Assembly: GCA_025786725.1 (NCBI GenBank)
Contig: JAHLTZ010000009.1
Location: 310,001-374,000, forward strand
Length of the DNA stretch: 64,000 nucleotides
Source: Syncephalis fuscata
Taxonomy: Eukaryota > Zoopagomycota > Zoopagomycetes > Zoopagales > Piptocephalidaceae
Direction of reading: 5' to 3'
The notes under the pieces are model-generated. The model ran no database searches. It had not been told where the DNA came from and worked only from the letters and a program-made list of their open reading frames with translations. A program made the position numbers and the translations under genes. Positions within the stretch are counted from its first letter, which is position 1, and each line of letters opens with the position of its first letter. Positions 55,439 through 64,000 of this stretch are shown piece after piece.

Positions 55439-57784
55439 ACTGAATAGACAAATGATGGAATAGAATGCTGTCTATACAGCAATACTATTTAGCATTTTAT
55501 AGTCTGTTGATACTTATCTATCATATATTTATTATATGATATAGTATATAAATACATTTGATTAACAATAATTTATATAATACTATTTATACAAATATTA
55601 ATGTTAATGTTAATATAACTTATGCCGAGCCATTTAATTTGATTTAAATAATAAAGACTCTTTATTACATCCTTCTACAGTAAACCCCCCGCATTATTAA
55701 ATTACAAAAAGTAGAGACATTACTATTAACAATGAATACTTATACGTATCTCCTTTACTCCCCTTTTAAAGTGTTCAATAATTGAAATTTAAAGAAAGGT
55801 TTGGCACTATCGTCACTGTCATCCGGTCATACAGTCATACGGTCATTGTGATCGCAGTATGAACCTTCTTCTTGTCAGGTCATCTCCTTTTCTTTATATT
55901 CGATCTACTATTGAATATAACCGTATTTCATCTACTATTACTTTCACATTTATTTCTATTCAATATATAGCACACATTATCGCTCTCTCTCTTTCTCTCT
56001 CTTTCTTTTTCTCTCTCTCTCTCTGCGTATTGATACGAGAAAGCAGTGGCAGGTCAATGACATGTATGAGTAAATCATCCATTGGCACATTTACTTTCAT
56101 TCTCCTCTTAAACTTGTACCAACCTTTCATTTTATTAACCTTTTTTATCACAGCAACACACACACACAACTTTACCACATACTTTTCTTTTATTTGAATC
56201 TATTAAGCCGTATTAACTTTGGTTTAACGGCTTACTATTCTATCATTACGTTTCTGTCTTTTGTTTGTTCGTTTGTCTATTCATTTGTTCGCTTATTCTA
56301 CCTACTCTTTCGACCACTTTACTAGTTGTTTGTTACCGATCGTTACTTGGCATTGCTTACTAACACAGCGTTGTCATTTCAGCGTTGAACTGTACCGTCA
56401 TTTAACAATAACAGTAGCATTGATAACATAAAAAGAGTTGTGTTCAGCTCTATTGCAGCTATTGCAACTATTGTGTAGCTCTAACTTGATTCTCGTGCCT
56501 TTCAAGGCTTATTGCGCAACAACAAGTATTCTCTCGTTGTTTCTTGCACCACCTGGCTTGTGCGCTTTCTTTTCACTACCTGACTAGCACTCTCTCTTAC
56601 TCGTTATCAATTTCTCAAACCGCTTGTGACAACCTAACCATCTAGGCCTGTGTCGCCCGATCTATAAACTTGTGCTAGTTAACATCAACTAATTAACTAG
56701 AAGGTAGGTGTCAAGACAAACGACTTGCGATGATGTTTTGGCTTGGGCTTTGATGTTTGCACGTCACGACAAAATATTTGTCATTGGCCATGCCATAGAA
56801 TAGGCATAGGATAGCCATTCTATACATGGTTTATGGCCATATGCTTTGTTGTATGCTAGTTGTATGCTTATTCTTGTTATTGCTGTTGCTATTGCATAAC
56901 TGTATTCGTGACTATAAGCATGATCATAAACATGAAGGGTTGAACAGCATCAGTAGCAACTGCACTGGTAGTAGCTGCAGTATATCAGCACGTTATTGGA
57001 ACGATTGATGCCTTGAAAAGCATCATGCTGACTCGATGTTCTACACGCATACATCGTCAACACTCGCCGTTCTATCCTCTCATAGCATCAATAGATCTCA
57101 CTCTCCGCCTATCGTTTATTGATGGATCTATATCAAAACTGATTGTCCACAACAAAGTATGGTAATTACATTCTTTGTCATTCCACACCATTATAAACAC
57201 CACTTGATTGTTTTTTGTTTATAAGCCTATAATTAATCCACCACTATTGTTGTTATTGAAACCTGAATATGAATCAGGCGTTTGATATTTGATCACGTGG
57301 TCTATTTATTTTGTCTGGGAAACCGCATTCTCACCTTTTCTCCGCCTCAGCACCACGCTTTCGGCCAAGCTTCCTTTTTCTCTCTGCTCTCTCTCCCTTT
57401 CCTCCACGTTAAAGTCGGCATTGGTCTCGTTTTCTCTCTCTTTATTACTCTTCCATTCTCACCCACCCACTCACACTCATCTCTTACTTCCAGTCTTCTA
57501 AAGGCGGCACTTATTGCTGCTTCCATCTCGACGCTTTATTTTGTACTGCGTTCTGTGGTGATTCTGTCATTTCTCTCGGCGTTCATTTTTCGCATCTAGC
57601 TGTTGCGTTTCACTCCCCTCTATACATTGGTACAGTTTGGATTACCCTACCGTCTTTGTATTAGTCTTTATTTTATCGACTATCTAGGCGTTCCCTTTAC
57701 CTATTCACTTACTTGCCACCATTACTATCACAACTAACAACAACCATAACAACAACAGCAATAACAATAACAGCAATAACAATA

Positions 57785-57818
<34 letters not shown>

Positions 57819-58233
57819 TTACTACTACGCATTGTTAAACACGCTGTTTCCGTCGTTTCGTTTCTATTTTCGTCTATATTTGCCTTTCTATTTCACTTCG
57901 TTTATTAGCTTATCTGTTCGCCATTATTAGTACTACTATTATTATTATTCCACTACTACTATTATTACCGCCCTTTTACTACTCGTATTACTTTGCGGTA
58001 TAGTGTAGTTGATTAGACTGGCATTTCTAAAACCGCCACTTTTACATTCCTTTGTTTTTTTACAGCTTGCAACCGTAACGTGGTGCAACCAGTCGTTTGT
58101 TTTACGCAACTGCTTGTCTTTGACTTCCACGTGTTTACAGTGCAACCACGTGCTTGCTTTGATTTCTGATACTTTCTTAGATCTCTGCGTACTCTATCTA
58201 AACACTTTTACTCTTCTACTACAAGCTTAGATT
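55439..58233 (+). promoter_or_regulatory. Long upstream/leader region of the MYND gene, pyrimidine- and ACT-rich
   Basis: No gene is supported in this 2.8-kb stretch. It holds CT-rich tracts (55980-56030, 57370-57480), CAACAA/AACAAT runs near 57730-57785 and an ACT microsatellite at 57788-57818. Upstream ATG frames of low complexity occur. The composition is that of a long regulatory and 5'-leader region, as seen before the 16.4-kb gene. Confidence 0.4.
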
Positions 58234-58434
58234 GTAAGTAATTGTACTCTTGATCATTATAAGGGACATTTTATTGCATGGCAACATTGCTATTTCTAAA
58301 GGCCTTTGTTACACTAAGCTGAATCAGTCACAGTGATTAGCGATTGATATTGTATTACATTATAATATATTGCTTATTATTGATGCATTATACTATTTAT
58401 TGCATTAGATACTAATCTGCTATTTTATTTATAG
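58234..58434 (+). other. Probable 5' UTR intron of the MYND gene
   Basis: GTAAGT donor at 58234, ACTAATC branch-like motif at 58411 and TTTATAG acceptor ending at 58434, only 13 bases before the ATG at 58448. The 201-nt length is larger than most introns here. Confidence 0.6.
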
Positions 58435-58447
58435 AATCGCCGACAAT

Positions 58448-60634
58448 ATGCGTGAACAAAACTTTTGTTTTCCTGAGCAGCAACGTGCCTGCCTCACTAT
58501 CACTCCATCGCTTTATGATCGACGCGCATTGGATTGCACGGCACCGCTACCATTGCTCACCTCATTGATGCATTTATCGCTCATGACATCATCATCACAG
58601 AGAGTACGTGAAGCTTTGTCAATCGATGGTGGTCTAGAACGCCTTACAAACATACTTGAAACCACTTCACGCTCCGATCATCCAGATCGCCGCAGTGCCT
58701 GGCGTTGGATCCTTGCCTATCATTGCTTGGTCAATGTCGGTGTACGTGGATCGGAACAGATCCGCGCTCGTGTTGAACGAAGCGGCGGTGTACGAGTTAT
58801 TATTCGTGTATTAGAGAGCTATTTAAAGACACTAGAGTCGATGCGTATGGCAAGAGAGCCTGCTGCACGCAATGCACACTCTTTTTCAGCCGTTAACTTA
58901 CCAATGGTAGCGGCTACAACAACAACAATCACAACTGAAGGTGTGGTTCCAATGGAGGTAGAAGAATCATTGCATATTGATGCATCGGCCAATGCTGCTG
59001 CATCGACAGCTGCAGCAAGAGTAGCCGCTGGTATGACGACAAACACCGATGATATGGATGCAGCAAGCAATATGTTGACCGATTCATCGGTTATTGATAC
59101 CAGTATGCGTCGTTTACCTACTTGGGCAGCCAATTTAATTGCTGCACGATTACAGCAGGTAACACCACTGGCCGAATCATCAGCTGCCGCGAACGAACTT
59201 ACAACAATGCCATTATCGCTTAATGACCCTGAAGCCACAAATCAACTCTATAGCGTTGTTAATAATATTATTAACCAAGTTGATTCAGTATCTGCATCAT
59301 TCTCAAACATTGCCGCTACACAGCTTGACCGGTCACGTACACCTAATTCCATTATGGCCAATGTTCTAGATGAACCGCCATTCCGTGAAGAAGATATTTT
59401 ACTGGCATTGCAACTATTGGCCTATTTATCTAAACATCCAAGTATTCGTGATCGTTTGCATGCCAACTATTCCGTTAATGTTTTTACACTGGTCGAGCGT
59501 TTCTGTGCTCGTCATCACTCTCATACCATCCAACTATGGGCTGGTGTAGTTATGCGCAATGGATGCCGCAAGGATGATACACGCGGCGGACTTCGACGAT
59601 GTGCTTATTTGCATTGTGGTCGTTGGGAATCAAGGCCACATGAATTTGCCAAATGCCGTCGTTGCCGTAAGGCCAAATACTGCTCGAAACAGTGTCAAAG
59701 CCATGCGTGGGCAGATGGACATCGCTACTGGTGTGTAGCAAGACAGCCAACAGCCAGCACTAATGCACAAGCTAATGGCACAACGGCTATAAACGATGCT
59801 ATAAATGCTGCTACCACCACCACTACTACTACAACTACAACAACCATGGCAGGTACTGAAATCATTTTCCCAACCATTACTACAACGACCACCACCACCA
59901 CGACAGCTGCAACTAATCCTACAGCACATCATGTCACTGGTTTGATCGGCAATCCACTCAATGATCCAACACCTCATCCTTTAGTAGACATTGGCCTGAC
60001 GACAATGCCTCCGACCATTACTACAACACCAATGCCTACAGGTACGGCATTTGCCGCTGTTACCGATGATGCCGCAACTGCAAATGCCATACTGAATCGA
60101 ACTGTTGGCGCTGCAGCAACAGCTACTAATACCATTACACCTACAGTTGCTGGTATTAATCCAGCAGAGATTCGACGACAGGTACAACCAAGTCAATCCA
60201 TCATGCCACTATCAACTGCTCCCTCTTCTTCTTCCTCGTCTTCCTCTTCTCGTTATACTACAGTCGCTACTACATCATCAAGTAGTAGCATGTCTACAGC
60301 AACAATGCCACTTGTTAACAGTTTGCCGACGATTAATGGACACATCACGAATCCATCACGACCAAGCTCTGCAACGACTACAACAACCACAACTGGCACA
60401 ACTGGCACCGATGATGACGATGAAGATGATTTAATGGTAACAACACAGTCAAATGGTGTTAATGTTACAGCAAGTGTTACTTTAACGGCAGGTCATCGTA
60501 CACCGGCTGCAATGGCAGCAGTAAGTGGTACATCGTCGTCAACACATGCTACACGTAATGAATTATCGACTGAAGATGAGTTATCGACGACAGAACATGG
60601 CACTTTTCATACTAGTGCCTTTTCTTTATCTTAA
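58448..60634 (+). CDS. MYND zinc-finger protein of the MUB1/SamB type
   Basis: In Dikarya MUB1/SamB partners the Ubr2 ubiquitin ligase and affects morphogenesis. A single exon of 728 codons. Residues ~1-125 match the N-terminal domain (QQRACLTITPSLYDRRALDC, LTSLMHLSLMTSSSQRVREA, RSAWRWILAYHCLVNVGVRG). A second helical block is at ~310-360 (EEDILLALQLLAYLSKHPSI). The MYND finger is at ~385-430 with all cysteines and the final histidine/cysteine ligands visible (CAYLHCGRWE, KCRRCRKAKYCSKQCQSHAW, GHRYWC). The last ~300 residues are Thr/Ala/Ser-rich low complexity, partly encoded by ACN repeats. It looks complete. Confidence 0.9.
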   Translation: MREQNFCFPEQQRACLTITPSLYDRRALDCTAPLPLLTSLMHLSLMTSSSQRVREALSIDGGLERLTNILETTSRSDHPDRRSAWRWILAYHCLVNVGVRGSEQIRARVERSGGVRVIIRVLESYLKTLESMRMAREPAARNAHSFSAVNLPMVAATTTTITTEGVVPMEVEESLHIDASANAAASTAAARVAAGMTTNTDDMDAASNMLTDSSVIDTSMRRLPTWAANLIAARLQQVTPLAESSAAANELTTMPLSLNDPEATNQLYSVVNNIINQVDSVSASFSNIAATQLDRSRTPNSIMANVLDEPPFREEDILLALQLLAYLSKHPSIRDRLHANYSVNVFTLVERFCARHHSHTIQLWAGVVMRNGCRKDDTRGGLRRCAYLHCGRWESRPHEFAKCRRCRKAKYCSKQCQSHAWADGHRYWCVARQPTASTNAQANGTTAINDAINAATTTTTTTTTTTMAGTEIIFPTITTTTTTTTTAATNPTAHHVTGLIGNPLNDPTPHPLVDIGLTTMPPTITTTPMPTGTAFAAVTDDAATANAILNRTVGAAATATNTITPTVAGINPAEIRRQVQPSQSIMPLSTAPSSSSSSSSSRYTTVATTSSSSSMSTATMPLVNSLPTINGHITNPSRPSSATTTTTTTGTTGTDDDDEDDLMVTTQSNGVNVTASVTLTAGHRTPAAMAAVSGTSSSTHATRNELSTEDELSTTEHGTFHTSAFSLS

Positions 60635-60650
60635 ATAAGATTTAGAAAAG

Positions 60651-60693
<43 letters not shown>

Positions 60694-61550
60694 TGTCGTC
60701 CTATTCTACTCGCTCCATCTTTCTCTCTCTTTCTCTCTCTCTCTCTCTATCGGTAATCGACGACCTTTTACTTGATTTAATTCCTTTAAGAATTGTATCT
60801 TGTTTATTTCGTATTTTTGCTTATTTTCTTTCTCACATTTCTTCAATGCCATTGTATTTGAAGTGGCTATCTATGTTTATCGTGGTGCGTACACACCTTC
60901 CCTTATAACGGCTACTACTACTACTACTACTCTATATTACCATTACTACTACTATTACCACTATCGTGCATCTCTAAACAAAGACGTCGATACCATTCCT
61001 ATCGATGATGGGCCGCGTCGTTTTCTGCTCGTTTTTTCCCTTTAAAAATCTTGACGATGCCACTTTTCTTCAGCATGTTATGTACGCATACCTGTTCTTT
61101 TACGTCTTTTCAGCCTTGTTTTGTTGCTATTGATGCCGTATTTCTTTCATGTTTACATCCATACTGTTTCCTTTCTTTTTTCTCTTATTAAACTACTTGC
61201 TGATCTGTTGTTATTCTGCGAGTAAAGGTTTTCTTGCTACGTATTCTTTTTCTCTCTCTCTTTTTTTAAGCGTAATTGCGCACATTAATTGTTACTTCGT
61301 TTATAAAATGTGTTTAAGCAATTATTTGTAGTCATGAAAATATTCACACTGTAATGCTAATAAAAATGTAGTATCTGTGTTTTAATGTTATATTTATTGT
61401 GTTTACACATTAATAAACATAGTAAAATAAATTAAATATCTAATGTAAGTTGATTATAATTCCAAAAAGTATTATTTTCAATATAAAAATCATGCTTAAT
61501 ATAAACACTAGTAATTCAAACGTACACTATTTATTTAAATGCATTTTGAT
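60635..61550. repeat. 3' flank with ATT microsatellite (60652-60691) and CT-rich tracts; no gene
   Basis: An ATT run of about 13 units follows the MYND stop. CT-rich stretches at 60718-60750 and 61245-61265 and an ACT run near 60912-60930 fill the rest. Nothing coding is seen. Confidence 0.7.
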
Positions 61551-62848
61551 TTACCCAATCAGCTTCTTGCGTATTGATGGATCCAATAAAGTCAAAATAT
61601 TATTTGGTATTACGCAGCCCGTAGACGTGTACGTACTCAATTTTAGCATGGCTTGTGCGAGAGGTAGTAGTGCTTTTGACGCTAATCTATTCGTTTTGGC
61701 GGGATACTGCGGCACTCTACCCATTTCATCTGTATAAAGATCGCCAGGCTTGGTTGGCTGGTTGTTTAATACTGCATTCAAGTTGTCGTATAGCGTATTG
61801 CGTGGTATGTCATCTGAACCTACAAGATCACCATCAAGAAATGCACCAGTGATTGCATGGTAAATTGCTGTACTAAACTGATCATTAGCATCGTTACAAC
61901 GATGCGTATGACTAAAAGAATTCAATCTATCAAGTGTTGTAACTGGCGCTAACTGTAAGGTTTTTTCTACACTTTCATATGCAAACTCAAGGGAATCGTA
62001 ATCGACAACAGTTGTCTGCACCTTTCTGGTTTTAGGATCAACATGAACAACAATATCTAAACCAACTAATTAATGTACTGTTCTCAAACGCACTAATACC
62101 TACTTTTGGCAGCCATATCGGTATGTATAATACCCGCATGACGTAAATACAGCATACCTATATTCAATTACAATAGTTAATAATTTGTAATTCAAATATA
62201 ATAAATACTTGCCCTGCATTGCTTGATAAAATACTTGTGGTAAATATGCTGCCTTGTATTGCCAGTCTTTACCAACGATAAGCTTATCCAATGCTTCACC
62301 AGGTGCACTTGTGTAAATAAAGCAGTTATTTTTTATATTTTTAGGGAATTTAGTATCTGGAATATCAAATCGCTTTAGCGGCTGCATAACGTTATTTTTT
62401 CCTGGTATATTATATCGTGGAAGATCCTTGAGCTTAATCAATATCTAATTGTTAAGTAAGTAATATACCATATCCGTACCAACTAAATGCTTACATCAAA
62501 AGTTTTGGTTTCAGTCGTAGTTCTAATGGCACTGTGTACACATTTGATAAATGCATTAATTCCATTCCATTGTGTATAACCAAAGCTTATTTGTAAAGTT
62601 GCAGTGCTCCAGTCGACTGCTCTCGTCAATCCATGTGCTTTCAGCATTATTGGGTCATTTAAATATTGTCTACCAGCTCCGTTAGGCATAATTTTACCTA
62701 TCAAATTTGTATTTGTGTTAGTTCTAATAATGCCTGTAATGTGCGACTTACCATTAAGTTGACCCTCTATGGCATTACTTGTTGGTATGCTAGATAGTAT
62801 CATGGTCGCACAAGCAGCAGCAATAGCAAGAATACCAGTTTTAAGCAT
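61551..62848 (-). CDS. Secreted protein-kinase-like protein
   Basis: Exons are 62495-62848, 62213-62444, 62104-62157 and 61551-62056. The N-terminus is a signal peptide (MLKTGILAIAAACATMILSS, cleavage near SNA). The N-lobe is divergent: ITGIIRTNTNTNLIGKIMPN, with a lysine in FIKCVH or LIKLKD as candidate ATP-binding residue. The helix AYLPQVFYQAMQG leads to the catalytic loop HTDMAAKN, where Asp and the Asn five residues later match HxDxxxxN of kinases, and VVDYDS replaces DFG. The last acceptor was chosen because it gives this Asn. The second intron has a GC donor (GCAAGT). No transmembrane segment is seen. Activity is unproven; it could be a pseudokinase, and its substrate is unknown. Confidence 0.75.
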
Positions 62849-64000
62849 ATTGAAGCAGGGGTTTGTTGTCTATGTGTGTCGTTCAAAGTGAAAGTAGAGG
62901 CATGTAATCGAGTGGTATCAGGTAAAAGAAACGAACGTGTTGAATTTTGTGGCATTCTGAAAACAGCCATTGAATACAAGTATTTATAGCCAGCTGAGTA
63001 GCGATTACTTGCAGCTCAGCTAACACTGGCTCAAAATAGAATGTTTGCTGGTGTAGAATACCAAAATAATACGCTGGGGATACAAGTATTGCTTATTTTG
63101 AATGTAGACAGTTACTAAATATGACATGGCATGTAGATTTTAATAAATTGTATACATTTGAAACGTCGGTGTTACTTGTTTCAAATTTAAACTGCTATTA
63201 AATACGGCAAAACATGATATGGCAACTAAAATAGCATAATAACATTGAGAAGAATATTCTGTTTATATTTCAACTAGCGGTAAATTTCACGCGTATAGCT
63301 ATAATAGTTGCAAACTAATTTGTAGCATTTTTGTATTTATACTGAAAATAAGTTTCATTCGCTGACATTTGATTGTATGTCAGATAATCAATGTAGCCTT
63401 TTGCATCGTGCATATAAAACGTACCACAATTATACTTGTTGCATAGTTAGGTATGTCTGATACAAGACAACAAATTGAAATGCAAAATAAACATTGGCCA
63501 AATTTGATTAAATTGTTATAACTGGATAATGATAATATATGAGCTGCATTAAGTCGATAGTATGTAATGCACCAATAGTGGCATTGGCTGCGCATTTGGC
63601 ATCTTCTATGTGTAGTTTAACCAAGTGAGTATACGATATACTCAATCAAACAATAATGCATACTACACCAATGTATAGCTACAAAAGATCAGAGTTACGT
63701 ACATGTTAAAATGATTATACGATGATGACTGAGTGTTAATATCAAAATAATATATCGCCCTTACTATTTACCATCATGTTTTTAATTTTTTAAAAAGTAT
63801 ATAGACCCTGTGTTATTTATTCGTTCTAGTGAACATGCAACTAAATAATGAATAACACCAGGAATCAAAGCACTTATATGACTTAGACAAGTGGTATTTG
63901 CTTTATTCATTTATGCTAAATATATAATTGTATACTTAATATATATATTACTGTAGTATATTAAAGTTAAAACATAATAATAGACGTTGATTGCAATTAA
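62849..64000. other. Intergenic to the window end; nothing recognised
   Basis: Promoter side of the secreted kinase-like gene followed by AT-rich sequence. I see no further gene, RNA or clear repeat. Confidence 0.45.

Noticed and set aside
57282-57599. 105-codon plus-strand ORF upstream of the MYND gene
   Set aside because: It consists of CT-rich leader sequence (Ser/Leu/Phe/His repeats) with no conserved feature; it is better explained as 5' leader or promoter.
1-64000. tRNA or rRNA genes
   Set aside because: Reading both strands for T-loop-like GTTCRANNC with a matching acceptor stem, and for conserved rRNA stretches, I found none. I could not run a covariance-model search, so a tRNA with a large intron could have been missed.

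Overview
The window is eukaryotic nuclear DNA from an AT-rich, gene-dense fungus. Introns are mostly 47-80 nt with GTAAGT-type donors, TACTAAC/CTAAT-like branch sites and a few GC-AG introns. The gene set (Nup2/Nup50, VPS39, ARPC1, seipin, YPQ1, a MUB1/SamB-type MYND protein, plus DONSON and 6-pyruvoyl-tetrahydropterin synthase, which many Dikarya lack) suggests an early-diverging zygomycete-grade fungus. I cannot name the species.

Layout. 0-3.8 kb: 3' end of NADP-isocitrate dehydrogenase (+), NUP50/Nup2-like nucleoporin (-), and a broken member of a local seven-transmembrane (7TM) family (-). 3.8-6.9 kb: gene-poor. 7-8 kb: 7TM member B. 8.3-12.2 kb: VPS39. 12.3-15.4 kb: MTO1 (-). 16.4-18.4 kb: low-complexity, perhaps tubby-like protein. 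19.2-22.7 kb: small coiled-coil protein, U1A/U2B'' snRNP protein (-), ARPC1 (-). 23-24 kb: 7TM member C (-). 24.9-27.1 kb: DONSON homologue. 28.1-30.3 kb: secreted carboxylesterase. 31-32 kb: 7TM member D (frameshifted). 32.5-38.2 kb: three decayed TnpB/Fanzor-like relics and a small secreted six-cysteine peptide gene (34.8 kb). 39.4-40.3 kb: 7TM member E. 41-43 kb: YPQ1-like transporter (-). 43.4-44.0 kb: PTPS. 46.1-49.0 kb: the repeat array described below. 50.5-52.1 kb: seipin. 52.3-54.5 kb: F-box protein (-). 55.1-55.4 kb: small hypothetical gene (-). 58.4-60.6 kb: MYND protein. 61.6-62.8 kb: secreted kinase-like protein (-).

The outstanding object is the minus-strand gene at 46079-49026. 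Exon 1 encodes a signal peptide and propeptide nearly identical to the start of the intronless six-cysteine peptide gene at 34.8 kb. The mature part then seems to be carried by 28 consecutive microexons, 26 of 3 nt and 2 of 6 nt. They are separated by 29 tandemly repeated, homologous introns of 70-80 nt, one of them enlarged to 579 nt by a LINE insertion. Joining the microexons at AG|...|GT boundaries gives an open frame with six cysteines. The last three fall at the same residue numbers (53, 57, 61) as in the intronless paralogue, and a stop codon follows in the last exon. What looks like a 2.9-kb satellite array is therefore best read as a hyper-fragmented gene whose introns multiplied in tandem.

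Most of the remaining genes are conserved housekeeping functions (trafficking, lipid droplet, actin, mitochondrial tRNA modification, splicing, replication). The accessory content is the 7TM family, the secreted peptide pair, the carboxylesterase, the secreted kinase-like protein and the transposon relics.
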